A stretch of DNA of 64,000 nt from Diphasiastrum complanatum (Eukaryota > Streptophyta > Lycopodiopsida > Lycopodiales > Lycopodiaceae), in the NCBI GenBank assembly GCA_029204225.1, contig CM055092.1, positions 20,626,036 through 20,690,035 of the forward strand, in the 5' to 3' direction. This document shows positions 1 to 10,484 of the stretch, piece after piece. The notes under the pieces are model-generated. The model was not told where the DNA came from. It ran no database searches and saw only the letters and a program-made list of their open reading frames with translations. The first letter of the stretch is position 1, and each line of letters opens with the position of its first letter. The position numbers and the translations under genes are program-made.

Positions 1-2391
1 ATTGCTAAATCTCACAAAAAGCCATTTACAAGATCTTTCATCAAAAGCAAGCATCCTTTGGAGTTAATCCACTCGGATGTGCATTTCTCATCAACTACAA
101 GCAAGGGAGGAGCCACTTGTTTTGTTACTTTCATTGATGATTACACAAGATTCACTTGGATATATCTTCTTGCTTCTAAATCTATGGTGTTTGATCATTT
201 CATTATTTTCAAAGCTTATGTAGATAAGCAATTCTCATTCAAGATTAAAGCTCTTAGAAGTGATGGAGGTGGTGAATATATCTCCAATAAATTTCAAGAT
301 TTTTGTGAGCTTGAAGGAATTAAAAGAGAGTTTTCTTGTGCCTACTCTCCATCTCAAAATGGAGTGGCTGAGAGAAAGAATAGATCTCTATGTGAATGTG
401 CAAAATCTATGAGAATTGAGGCATCTTTGCCCAAAAATTTCTGGGGAGAAGCCATTAATTGTGCAAATTATCTTTGCAATAGGCTCCCACATGTAGCTCT
501 TGGAGGAAAGTCACCATATGAAATCTTATTTTTTAATAAGCCTAAAGTTGATCACCTTAGAGTTTCTGGATGCTTATGCTTTGTCCATATTCCTTTGGAA
601 ACAAGGAAGAAGGAAGATCCTAGTGCATGCAAAGGGATCGTGGTTGGATACTCATCCACCAAGAAGGCCTATAGAGTCTTTATACTCTCTACTTCTCAAG
701 TTATTGATAGTAGAGATGTTGTCTTTCATGAAGATCAACACTCATCTTTTGAAGAGGCCGAGATCAAGAAATCTATGGATGCATCATCAATTATTGATTT
801 TGAAGACAATCATGATGTGATGGGGTCGAGATTTGAAGAAGACTCTCCTTGGATTTTTTCACCAAGAAGATCCATGAGAGATAGATCCGAGCCTAAGAGG
901 CTCTCATATGTTGACAAAGGCAAACAGGTGGATCTTTATTCCACTAATTATGTTTTTTATGTCTCTCATGAAGAGCCAAAGAATGTACAAGAGGCACTCA
1001 ATACCAAGGAGTGGTATGATGCCATGAAGCAAGAGTATCATGCATTGATCACCAACAATACTTGGGAGCTTGTGGATCCTCCATCCAACAAGCATGTGAT
1101 TGGTTGCAAGTGGGTATTTCGGATCAAGTTCAATCATGATGGAACCATCGACAAGCATAAAGCAAGATTATGTGCCAAAGGATTTGCTCAAATCCATGGT
1201 CTTGATTATGAGGAGACCTTTGCACCCATTGCAAAGATGGTGACAATAAGAATTCTTATTTCTCTTGCTTGTTTTTTCAAGTGGAAGGTGTTACAATTAG
1301 ATGTATCCAATGCTTTTCTAAATGCCTATCTTGAGGAGGAGATCTATATGGAACAACCTCAAGGATTCATCAAAGATGAGTCCAAAGTGTGCTTGCTCTT
1401 CAAAAGTCTTTATGGACTCAAGCAAGCACCAAGATCATGGTATTCAAGACTTTATTCTTTTCTTATCTCACTAGGATTTACTCTTAGTGACTATGATCCT
1501 TCCATGTATCTAAAGTTTGTTGATAGCAATATTGTCATTCTCCTAATTTATGTTGATGACATTATTCTTTGTGGAAGTTGTATCAAGCTAGTTGATGAAA
1601 CCAAGCTAGCACTTGGATGTGAGTTTGAAATGCAAGATCTAGGAGAGATGCATTACATCCTAGGCCTAGAAATTGATTTTTATGAAAATCATGTCTTTAT
1701 ATGCCAATCTAGTTATGCTCACTTTATGTTGAAAAAATTTCATATGGAAAATTCTAAGAGCATAGATACTCCAATGGAGCAAATTGTAAAAGATCCTAAT
1801 AAAGGTGATGAAATATCCTTTGAGGACATCACACTTTTTAGGAGTCTTGTAGGCTCCTTGATTTGGCTTACCATTACTAGGCCCGATCTAAGTTTTTGTG
1901 TGCACAAATTGAGTCAATTTATGCAAGATCCTAAGATCCATCATTGGAAGATGGCCAAGAGGATTCTAAGATATGTATCTTCATCTTGTGATTATGGTCT
2001 ACTCTATAAAAGTGAAGATCTATCCATTATTGGCTACTTGGATTCGGACTTTGCAAGTGACAAGATGGATCGAAAGTCTATTAGTGCATACACTATCTTT
2101 CTTGGAGGCAATCTAATATCTTGGATTTTCAAAAAGCAAGATACTATATCTCTCTCTTCATGTGAGGCCGAGTACAAAGCACTCACTATGACTACCAAAG
2201 AAGTGCTTTGGATCAAGAGGTTATTAATGGAGCTAAAGTGCATCAAGGAGGATGATCTACCTTTGATCAAGTGTGATAACATCTCGGCCCAAGCTCTTGC
2301 CAATAATCCCATATTTCATGCAAGAAGCAAGCACATAGAAGTGGCACACCATTTTTTGAGAGAAAAGCTTATTGGAGGAGAAATCTATTAG
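1..2391 (+). CDS. Copia polyprotein A: integrase, RT, RNase H (5' partial)
   Basis: The frame is open to the left window edge, so the true start is outside. The first codon usable as a start is the TTG at 58, and the residues upstream still read as integrase. The integrase core has D in HSDVHF, D in RSDGGGEY and E in GVAERKN, with the expected 35-residue D-E spacing. The GAG-pol linker (PRRSMRDRSEPKR) follows. RT has the catalytic YVDD at nt 1549-1560. RNase H contains DSDFASDKMDRKS and SSCEAEYKAL. A TAG at 2389-2391 cuts off the usual C-terminal tail, which continues in frame to 2514. The frame is otherwise unbroken over nearly 800 codons, so this was a recently functional element. It copies RNA to cDNA and integrates it in the nucleus. 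Confidence 0.92.
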   Translation: MAKSHKKPFTRSFIKSKHPLELIHSDVHFSSTTSKGGATCFVTFIDDYTRFTWIYLLASKSMVFDHFIIFKAYVDKQFSFKIKALRSDGGGEYISNKFQDFCELEGIKREFSCAYSPSQNGVAERKNRSLCECAKSMRIEASLPKNFWGEAINCANYLCNRLPHVALGGKSPYEILFFNKPKVDHLRVSGCLCFVHIPLETRKKEDPSACKGIVVGYSSTKKAYRVFILSTSQVIDSRDVVFHEDQHSSFEEAEIKKSMDASSIIDFEDNHDVMGSRFEEDSPWIFSPRRSMRDRSEPKRLSYVDKGKQVDLYSTNYVFYVSHEEPKNVQEALNTKEWYDAMKQEYHALITNNTWELVDPPSNKHVIGCKWVFRIKFNHDGTIDKHKARLCAKGFAQIHGLDYEETFAPIAKMVTIRILISLACFFKWKVLQLDVSNAFLNAYLEEEIYMEQPQGFIKDESKVCLLFKSLYGLKQAPRSWYSRLYSFLISLGFTLSDYDPSMYLKFVDSNIVILLIYVDDIILCGSCIKLVDETKLALGCEFEMQDLGEMHYILGLEIDFYENHVFICQSSYAHFMLKKFHMENSKSIDTPMEQIVKDPNKGDEISFEDITLFRSLVGSLIWLTITRPDLSFCVHKLSQFMQDPKIHHWKMAKRILRYVSSSCDYGLLYKSEDLSIIGYLDSDFASDKMDRKSISAYTIFLGGNLISWIFKKQDTISLSSCEAEYKALTMTTKEVLWIKRLLMELKCIKEDDLPLIKCDNISAQALANNPIFHARSKHIEVAHHFLREKLIGGEIY

Positions 2392-2514
2392 GAGCATGTC
2401 AACTCGTCCTCTTGTATTGCCGATCTACTCACCAAGCCTTTGAGCAAAAGTGCTTTCATCAAGCATAGATCTAATCTTGGAGTTATATCAAGATCAATGC
2501 TCAAATCTTCATAG
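2392..2514 (+). pseudogene. Detached C-terminal tail of copia A RNase H
   Basis: Reading in frame past the TAG at 2389-2391 gives about 40 residues, including CIADLLTKPLSK. This matches the conserved end of copia RNase H domains (IADxLTKPL), and the stretch ends at TAG 2512-2514. The same TAG and tail occur in the unit 2 copy (stop near 35320), so the stop predates the duplication. Confidence 0.85.
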
Positions 2515-2518
2515 ATAA

Positions 2519-2532
2519 TTTTTTAGGAGGAG
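2519..2532 (+). other. Polypurine tract of copia A
   Basis: A T-run followed by AGGAGGAG lies directly before the LTR start TGTGAAG at 2533. The same arrangement occurs in B (reverse complement at 45239-45250). It primes plus-strand DNA synthesis. Confidence 0.8.
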
Positions 2533-3018
2533 TGTGAAGAATTGAAAAAGATTATCTATGTTAGATATAGGGGTCTTATGTTTTTTATATCAAGCATCTA
2601 GGTGTAGGATGTTGATAGGAATAAATTTGGCATAGATGACAAATTATGCATTTCCACTTGTAATGCCACTATTGATCCAAAATAGAGTAAGAGGCTAAAC
2701 ACGTGCCAATTAGAGTGTAGACAAGTGTAAAGCTTTTGTTTGATGAATTCCAAGAGGTCCAATAGGATTTAGAGGTGGAACCTTGTGAGGTCCAATAGGA
2801 AATTGAGGTGTGCTTGAATATAGTCCAATAGAATTTTTGAATACTTCCCACACGTGTGAGTGAGAGTTGGAAGTGATTGAATGCATGTAGTAGTGTGTTT
2901 TTGCCATAAGGTCTAAGATTGATCTTGAATCTCAATCTAGTCTTGATCTTGGTGCATCTACACACCCTAGGAGATCACAAGTACATGTTGTGGACAATCC
3001 ACACGTGTTAATTCAACA
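2533..3018 (+). repeat. 3' LTR of copia A (end uncertain)
   Basis: It begins TGTGAAGAATTG right after the polypurine tract. It contains one exact palindrome CACACGTGTG (2849-2858) and one near match at 3000-3009. Two phrases with 'gaggtccaatagga' repeat near 2755-2800. Only the first 25 or so bases survive in unit 2, where the rest is deleted. There is no 5' LTR in the window to fix the right end. Confidence 0.6.
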
Positions 3019-4786
3019 ATTAGAAACTGCAACTGAATGCGTCTTTGTCTTCAAACCCTTAACTTATGACACCCCTTAAACTTTAAGACAGTACCTGAAA
3101 TTATTTGGGCATTTTTTATTAACGGCAGTAAAATGAGTACATTGTCATATTGCAGTCTCGGCAATCCCGGACAAAAAAACAAAAAATTCTAATTAACGTT
3201 AATTATGCCAATATTAAAGCACTTATTACTGTAGGTATCATCTCTAAACTTTATAGAGTAAAACTAGCATCATATCTAAATATAGCAATATTGCTAGTGC
3301 CATGTCAATTTACTTACTAAAAATAGTAAATAACCATTATGAAACCTCTTATAGGAATCAAATAAACTTCAAATAGCTCATTTTTAGCCCGAATTATGTC
3401 ATCAAAAATTTGGCTAACATTGGCGATTCCACTAGGGAGTGTGGTCCCCACACGAACGGATCCAAAATAATATATCCATGATAAACAGTGGGCTCAGCAC
3501 ACATTATAGTGTGATGCTAACCATTCTTCAGAATAGCAGCCAAATCTAAAGCCATCGATTAAGCCTTAGAACTCATTAGCAGCAGAAAGTCTGCAAATTA
3601 TAACCTGCCAATATATCCACTCATGTGTCTAAAGAAAGAAATGCTCCCATTCCCATAAGTATAGTCTGATGCCCAATGTTTTTGATCCCATGCAAATAGG
3701 AAAATAGAAATGCAATCTTCATTAGGTTTTGGCATTCAATTATGGATGCAATCTCAAGTTTTGTATTTAATATCCTCTAGATAAGTGTATATGCGACCTA
3801 TCTAGTAGAGTTATCTTTGTTGATATCCTTCATCTTGAGTTTTTCATTCTCAATAAATTCCTATCCTCTCCTTACAAACTCTTTTTGTCTCATAAGGTAC
3901 TGAATCTCTCAAATATATGTATAAAATCTAGATCCAATTTTTAAATCTATTTCCAAACTAGTAGGAGATATATGAAAAACACTCATCCACTCATACAGAT
4001 TCTCACAAATCCTCTCAAAAAGGTCAAATACATTTTCATGATGATTCTTACTATTTTTTATTTTTCCGTTCACCACCCCATTGGTAATGTTTTATTCCAT
4101 CCAAAAATTTCATTTTACCTCTCAAACCCCCCAGATGCTTCTAATTCAAACAAACATGCCCATCTGGAAAAAAAAATTGACATTGCACCCCCATCATCAA
4201 ATAAATGTAGTGTGCATAGGGAAATGAAATGCAATCTTCAGAATAGCATCAAATGGATGCAAACATACCGTGTTTTAATGATGCATGTGTAAAGTGTATG
4301 TGCTCACAATTTTTATTTATTATTATTATTTTTTTTATTTATTATAAAAAGCTGTAATCTTACAAATTCTATAGTTCAAAACAAACATCATCTTTATATA
4401 CATTAAGCATTCCATCTTTATAAACTACAAAATAAATTTTATTTTTTTCAAGTTTTTTTTTAGAAAACATAAGAATAATTAAAAACAACTAATACACCTT
4501 ACCTCATAGTGGAAATCAAAGGTGGTAAGGTGGAAAATTTCTAACCATCAGCTTATAAATAACGCAACAACAATAATATAACTTTTTAAATCATTACAGG
4601 TTGAACCCTACTTATTTATCCAGGTCACTAATATGCAATGATTATCCTTGATAGGCTACATGACATATTTATGGACGAGGATAATGATCTGCCATTTTAT
4701 CGTTTGCCTTCTCCTGATTTTGATCAATAAAGACTGGATTTACTCCCAAGGAATTTATGTAAAAACTTCTCATTTAAAACTTTTCT
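3019..4786. other. Non-coding flank between A and the gypsy element
   Basis: AT-rich sequence with no gene I can support. It is duplicated at about 35483-37107. Unit 2 has about 78 extra bases near 36229-36306. The stretch could include the 3' LTR of the neighbouring minus-strand gypsy element, but no matching 5' LTR is present to prove it. The small plus-strand ORF at 3972-4292 (copy at 36356-36676) resembles no family I know. Confidence 0.6.
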
Positions 4787-5137
4787 CTATTTAAAACATG
4801 CATCACGAACCTTCAATACAAAAATGTCAAAACCAGGCTCCAAAGGAATGTTAGGATTACACCATCTCTGTTTCAACTTTAAATTTTGAGGGTGATTATT
4901 CCGGCTCCACTGCCTCAATAACCATATCTGCAAAAAGTGAGCATACCACCCTACTAGTCTCCCATTACTATTCTCTTTTGACATAGTAAAAAATGCCGCT
5001 AATTGTGTGCAAGTATCAGAGAAAGTGGAAAAATCTCCAAGGATAACTGGCCATCTGAATAAATATTTTGAGCTTGCCATAGTAGATTCCCTATAATCAT
5101 ATACTCGGTCATGAGAGGATATTCTACTGTTGGACAA
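4787..5137 (-). CDS. Unrecognised ORF downstream of gypsy pol, unit 1
   Basis: An open frame of 116 codons. Its body is shared with unit 2 (37108-37464), which argues for an old coding sequence rather than chance. It is rich in W, Q and N, with a stretch containing GRLVGWYAHFLQIWLLRQW. I do not recognise the family. It lies on the same strand as, and downstream of, the gypsy pol, so it could be the end of an extra element ORF or a fragment of a captured gene. Its N-terminal part differs from unit 2 because about 70 nt at 5087-5155 have no counterpart there. Confidence 0.35.
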   Translation of the reverse strand: MSNSRISSHDRVYDYRESTMASSKYLFRWPVILGDFSTFSDTCTQLAAFFTMSKENSNGRLVGWYAHFLQIWLLRQWSRNNHPQNLKLKQRWCNPNIPLEPGFDIFVLKVRDACFK

Positions 5138-5902
5138 TGTAGGATGTAAAAGTCAAAATATTTAAACCCAGCCGAATCCACTAATTGTAGACCAATCATA
5201 CCAGAAGAGGATCTCAAAGACGATTTTATTACCTTGTCCCCTTCCATTGCATTCTGTGAGTGTATGTTTCCATTATTCCTTAAGGTATGCAGTTCAGATA
5301 ACAATTTCACATTATCTGATTTAAGTAGATCTATTTTTTCTACGTAACACGCATTGGCTCTACATTTTGAAGTGAATAACTCCTCGAAGCCTGTTCTCTG
5401 AGGTGATAGTTCTATCTCAAATTTTTCAGTTTTATGTAAACAATGATCTCGTTCCTTTGTTACGCTCTTTAACTCATTAGTAATAGCTATACTCTGATTT
5501 CTCAATGATTTTATCTCTGTTTTTTAAATTACCAATTTGTTGCAAAGATAAAAATCGCTCTTTCCTAAGAAAAGCAATAATATCAGAGTCACGTCCCTTC
5601 TTAAGCTCAGTAGGGTCAATGTCTTTAGGTAGCTCTTTTTTCCACTTCCCAGGAGATCTTTTGTTTGTCAGAAAAGGCTGGTGCTGGATGGAGTCTTTCA
5701 ACAATGGTAAGTCTAGAGTAGTAGAAGGTTCCACTGCAGAAGTGTTCCCTAAATGTGATATTTTAACTATACTCATTTTTTTTTTTAAGATGCTGAAATG
5801 TTGTATATTGCACCACTCTCCTGAGAAGGGAAAAGTAGATACATTTAAAATTTGCACAAACCAGCACTTACATAATTGTAGTAAATAAAAAATAACCATC
5901 AA
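4999..5902 (-). pseudogene. Post-pol coiled-coil ORF, frameshifted, unit 1
   Basis: Two overlapping minus-strand frames (5902-5477 and 5505-4999) appear to be one protein split by a one-base shift near 5500. The product is rich in K, E, L and R, with heptad-like stretches (LRKERFLSLQQIGNLKNRDK, then ELKSVTKERDHCL). This is typical of a coiled coil of about 200 residues. It lies downstream of the gypsy pol on the same strand. No enzyme motif is visible. Unit 2 carries the same split. It may be an accessory structural ORF of the gypsy element or an unrelated captured gene. Confidence 0.5.
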
Positions 5903-6017
5903 TCAAAAAAATGTGAAATTTTTTTTCCTTTTTGATATGATATATTCTAGAAAGAAAATAGATATTTTTATTAGTGTTTAAGCCTAGATTTATTTGAAAA
6001 CAAAAATTTGATCTAAT

Positions 6018-6695
6018 CTAAATGTTATAATGGATTAGACGATTTCCCCAGATAAGATCTCCTAGAAACGTAGTAATTCTAGGTCTCAACCTTCTAGGTA
6101 CAACCCTAGATGTTGGTTGGAAATAATAATATATTGTCTTATTGCAAGGGACAATAGCCGATAGCTCGTCTAAAACTCTCTCATCAATAATGTCAATTCC
6201 AAAAAAAAATACTATCATCATCATAGTAAGATCCACAAGACCTATCATATTCACAATCTACATGAATGTTTGTGATAGTCTTGTTGTTCCATAGAAACAA
6301 CAAAAGAGAGAAATACTCTTCCGCTTCTCATGATCATAGTTCAATGGCATTAATCCATAACCTATCATTGTATTGGTCCCACTCATAACTTCGTAAGGGT
6401 ATGTTCAACGTTGCCACCAAAGGACACAAAAGTGATGGTGGTAACGAATTTACAATAGTAGACATGGTTACTAGATCTGGGACTTCGTCGATAAGAATTC
6501 AGTGTAAATCCTCAACTGAACCCATAAAATTTGTTTATCGTCCATATCAACATTAGAAAATATACTATTCAAATACAATACATAGCATAAATCACTTAAA
6601 ACAAAAGTAATATTTAAATCATCTAAATGATCAGCTAAATAATTCAAGTCCAATTTATTGATGATTACTATTATGACATTCTCATAACACCGCAA
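6018..6695 (-). pseudogene. Decayed coding stretch between second RNase H and coiled-coil ORF, unit 1
   Basis: Short minus-strand frames (6695-6471, 6254-6018, and a frame around 6530-6340) follow each other with stops and shifts. All are conserved in unit 2 (38393-39052). One segment reads like EDLHRILIDEVPDLVTM followed by SLPPSLLCPLV, vaguely like retrotransposon gag helices. I cannot assign a family. Confidence 0.35.
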
Positions 6696-7339
6696 GCTAG
6701 TTTCCCGTTATAATCCTTAAAGCAGGTTTTAACCAAATGATTTCGTACTAAACATTGCAATTGAAAAACCAATTTAAGTTTAACCCGGGATATCGCATTC
6801 AGTATCTCTGTAATCCATCGGATTCCATACATTGCTTCCGATTTCACTAGTAACCATAATTCTAAGGGGTGATAACAAATGTTCAAAATTGATCTTTGAG
6901 GTAACAGTTTATTATAGATATCACAACCATAAGCTTCTGTGGCTAGCGTATCTGCTAAATGATTCTGAACTCTAGGTCCTGTCATCCACTCTACTGTAAG
7001 AATTGTTCTTATCAGTTCATGTACCACTAAAGAGTATGCTTTTAATTTAGCACTATAAATACTATACTCTCCAGTCATTTGCCTAATAATGAGTTCAGAG
7101 TCTCCTATTATACGTAGGTGGCCAATCTGAATAGGGATTCTATTCATCATACATAGTCCAATTATTAGAGCTTTATACTCTGCCATATTATTTGTATAAC
7201 CTTTTTCTAAATAAACCCCCACACTACTTACAGTCTCAGATTTCTTATTTTGCAAAACGGCTCTAGCTGCTCCTCTCATCCCAATTCCTCTAGAAGCGCC
7301 ATCAAGATATAAACAATAATTTTTGTTTAATGCTATCAA
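6671..7339 (-). pseudogene. Second (archaeal-type) RNase H of gypsy element, unit 1
   Basis: A 222-codon frame. Residues 8-135 look like an RNase H fold with the acidic set D13 (YLDGASRG), E54 (MAEYKAL), D80 (GDSELI) and D130 (NHLAD). Such an extra RNase H is known from Tat-type gypsy elements, where it usually lies between the first RNase H and integrase. Here it is downstream of integrase on the same strand. The remaining 90 residues are unassigned. No start codon or splice context for separate translation is visible, so I treat it as part of the decayed polyprotein. It would degrade the RNA strand of RNA-DNA hybrids. Confidence 0.75.
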
Positions 7340-7660
7340 CTATATAATGGTAAATTGATATATATCCTGAAAATCAAAACAAAAACCAAAACTATAATAC
7401 ATTGTACACAACAGTAGTAATATCCTATTACATAAAGTAGGGTTTAATTTTATTAAGACTGACTCGACTTTTAAAAGGTATTCCATTTAATTCAGTCAAT
7501 TGTGCTGTATTATTCTTATAAAGTTTCTTAATTTTACACGGCCCATTCCATAAAAAATTAATTTCTAAGGCATCAATTCATGTCGGGCATCATAATGTAA
7601 TACCATTTGACCCTTTTCATAAACATAATCTTTTATTTTTTGATCATGGATTAATTTCAT
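7340..7660 (-). other. Interval between integrase and second RNase H
   Basis: About 320 bases between the two domains. Minus-strand frames contain fragments that look like the integrase C-terminus (INFLWNGPCKIKK reads through 7500-7560). No complete ORF is present. Unit 2 has one extra base here (39901-39910 region), consistent with decay. Confidence 0.5.
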
Positions 7661-8539
7661 TCATCTTTTATACACTTCTTGATGATTCAAAGATATCATT
7701 TGTTTTTCATCCAATTCTTGCAATACATTTAGACGTTGTTGTAAAGAATCTCGTTCTCCCACATCATGAGCTAACGCAAAACGTAGTGTTGGAATTTTTG
7801 TTTCTATGGGTAATACACATTCTTGATCATACACAAGAAAATAAGGTGTATGATTCGTACTAGTTTTCATGGTAATGTTATATGCCCATAGAGCTGAATA
7901 TAGCTTCTTATCCCAATCTCGTTTATTTTCTAAGACTGTTTTCTTTATGATATTGACTAATCGCTTATTAGTACTTTCAGCCTGTCCATTTGCTTGAGGA
8001 TTATAAGGTGTCGTTTTATGATGTTTAATTATCAACTGTTCTGTTAACACCTCAATAGTCTTATTTAAAAAATGAGTACCCCTATTTGATACCAATTCTT
8101 TAGGAGCACCAAATCTTCCAATAACTTGATCCAAAATAAACCACACAGTTTCTTTAGCATTATCTTTTCCAACCGCTCTCGCTTCAGCCCATTTAGTAAA
8201 ATAGTCAATTGCAATGATTATATAACTATTCTTGGATGAAGAGGCTGGTCTTATTGGTCCTACAAAATCTATTCTCCATTTCTCAAAGGGTAGATATGAT
8301 GGGATTGGAATCAACGATCTGATATGGCTAGCTCTTCTATCAGCACGCTGACATATATCACAACGTTTAACATAATCATGAAAATTCTTAAAAAGTGTTG
8401 GCCAGCAATACCCAGCTCGCAATATCTTCTGACCCGTCAATTGGCCTGCAAAATGTCCTCCACAAGTAGAATCATGACATTCTTGTAAGATAAATTTTAT
8501 ATCATCAGGTACCACATATCTACGATATAATCCTTCCAC
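7661..8539 (-). pseudogene. Gypsy integrase, catalytic Asp replaced, unit 1
   Basis: 292 codons. The HHCC zinc-binding region is H22, H29, C60 and C63. The core starts WRIDFVGP (D91) and has E188 in NGQAEST. The middle catalytic position reads VSNRGTHF, with N152 where the family has Asp; the spacing to E188 still fits D,D35E. The same Asn is in unit 2. A frameshift about 25 nt upstream separates it from the RNase H frame in unit 1 only: 4 bases are missing relative to unit 2 near 8580. The protein would join element cDNA to the host chromosome; with Asn it is probably inactive. Confidence 0.88.
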
Positions 8540-8562
8540 TCCCCTCCAATAAAGTACACCTT

Positions 8563-9310
8563 CTATAAGTGAGAATTGGCTTGCAATTTAAGTTTTCTTT
8601 TCTCGTTGTATGTCATACTATCAGGCACTTCCAATGTTGACAAATATGTTGCCAAAGTAGAATAACAGCTCGGTATCATATCTTTATCAATGTGGAGTAA
8701 TCCTAGAAGTTGGTCACTCTCACTAGTTCCATCCTCGTCATTCGGAGTTCCCCACTCACAAATACAATCATGTAAACCTTGCAACCGTGGAGGTTTACTC
8801 TTCATATCATTATCAAATTCTTGAAGTGCAACAATCCACTTGATTAGCCTAGGCGGTGGTTCCAATCTATTCATCATCAAAATAAATGCATTATTCTTAG
8901 TAAAGATAATAACTTTGCCATGTAGTATATAGTGACGATACTTAGCAACAGCATATGCAATGCATAAACACACCTTTTTTGCATATGAGTAATTCAACTC
9001 TGCTATATTTAGCTTGCGTCCCATGAACATTATAGGATGATATATCTTGTCCCATATTTGAGCCAAACAACAATTCATACTCTTCTTTGTAGCTGAAGTA
9101 AAAATGTAAAACTCTCGATCATACATTGGAGGCTTCAAGATAGGGGTACTGGCTACGGCTTCCTTTAAGTCTTTAAAAGTTGTATCACAAGGCTTCCATC
9201 CAATTCCATACTCCATCCTTTTTCAATAATACTATTAGAGGGAGTGACTTTAATAAATATTGTCTAATGTATCTTCGATAATAACCTACAGATCCAAGAA
9301 ATGATTGTAA
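8563..9310 (-). pseudogene. Gypsy RNase H and connection region, unit 1
   Basis: The main frame, 9216-8563, has FYIFTSATKKSMNCCLAQ, then LNIAELNYSYAKK and a W-ALQEFD segment, the usual layout of the gypsy RNase H. The catalytic Asp of the first strand is not obvious (FTSAT in place of a D-containing motif), so activity is doubtful. Upstream, 9310-9217 reads LQSFLGSVGYYRRYIRQ, the RT thumb/connection motif, but it is cut off by a stop and a one-base shift. In unit 2 the connection end, RNase H and integrase form one frame. Confidence 0.82.
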
Positions 9311-9975
9311 CTATTTAAGCGTAGTAGGAATATTAAGGCTTAATATTATTTTTATCTTATCTGGACCAGTAGATATACCATTCCTACTAATCACATGACC
9401 TAGTAATACACCATAAGGCACTCCAAACAAACATTTCCTAGCATTGAGTGCACCACATGTTATCTCACACTTCTTTAAACATTTTTCCAAAATAGCCATA
9501 TGATCTTTAACAAAAGAGGCTCCACATAGATCATCGATATAAATTTTAAGATTTTCGTCGAGTATATCTTCAAATTGTTCATTCATAAATCTCTTATATG
9601 TACCAGAGGCATTTGATAACCCAAATGGCATCACGTGATATGCAAAACTCCGAATGTGGTAGTAAAGGTAGTTTTCAGCTTATCTTCCTCTTTTATTGCA
9701 ATTTGATTGTAGCCCGCAAAACAATCCATAAATGAATATCTTTCTCTCCCGACTAATTCATCAAGAACTTGATCAATAAATGGCAATAAATAATAATCTT
9801 TAATCATGTGCTTATTTAATTTTTTGTAATCTACACAAACCCTAATTTGTGTAGAATTTTTCTTACGTCTGGGCACTATTGGTGAACACCATTCTGTGTT
9901 TTGTACAGAAAATATTAAACCAGCTTGACATAGTCGCTCTAATTCTTTATAAACTCTCGCTTTAATATAAGACAA
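9311..9975 (-). pseudogene. Gypsy reverse transcriptase, frameshifted, unit 1
   Basis: Two frames join at 9631-9634. The first (9975-9631) has RVCVDYKKLNKHM and YSFMDCFAGYNQI. The second (9634-9311) has MPFGLSNASGTYKR, the catalytic YIDD, and LLGHVISRNGI. A frameshift just before MPFGLSNA splits them, and a stop replaces the residue after NIPTTLK. Both lesions occur in unit 2, so they predate the duplication. Confidence 0.88.
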
Positions 9976-9981
9976 TCTTCG

Positions 9982-10449
9982 TTATTTCTGTCTTACTGGT
10001 TTTGTATCTTCTTTTAAACGTATCGTATGTACCACTTTTTTGGGGGGTATACCTTTCAAATATGTATAATCCCATGCAAACACATGTTGGTATTTTCTAC
10101 AAAGATTTTCATATTGCTGCTTCTCAGTTATATTTAAATTAGCTCTCACCTTTATGTGTTTAGGATGTTCATCTGTACCCAAATTGATTAAACATATATC
10201 TGCATCTCTTACTTTCGAAGGTGAATATTCAGGAGTATTCCATTCAACTTCTAGAACTTCACCATATTGAGAATCTTCTTCACTTGTAGTTGAAGAGGAA
10301 TCTTCTGTAGAAATATCTTCCCATTCAGATGATGGGATTGGAGCACATTTTGATAAAGAAGTCCCTGGATAAGCATCTAGTAGTACCCGTTCTTTTCCTC
10401 TCCCAAAAATTAATACTCCTGCTGGCATATCAATAGTACAATCACTCAA
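9982..10449 (-). pseudogene. Gypsy acidic linker between protease and RT, unit 1
   Basis: 155 codons of Ser/Glu/Asp-rich sequence, with EDSSSTTSEEDSQYGEV in the middle and FAWDYTYLKGI near the end. The latter is the conserved lead-in to plant gypsy RT. A stop after KPVRQK (a likely CAA to TAA change) separates it from RT, and another break separates it from the protease. Both are shared with unit 2. Confidence 0.75.
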
Positions 10450-10484
10450 CCGTAACCAGGCCTTCCAAATAAAAGAGAATATTC

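Larger units (their letters stand above)
1..3018 (+). mobile_element. Copia element A, 3' part (integrase to 3' LTR)
   Basis: The window opens inside a Ty1/copia polyprotein. Integrase, reverse transcriptase and RNase H follow in the copia order (INT before RT). A polypurine tract ends at 2532 and an LTR begins TGTGAAG at 2533. The 5' half lies outside the window. The LTR end is uncertain; a CA near 3018 is only a candidate. A second partial copy of its 3' end (35071-35482) starts unit 2. Confidence 0.9.

Noticed and set aside
3480-4780. 3' LTR of the gypsy element
   Set aside because: Plausible by position, but no second LTR is available and no polypurine tract is convincing.
5505-5888. 127-codon plus-strand ORF
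   Set aside because: Antisense shadow of the coiled-coil ORF.
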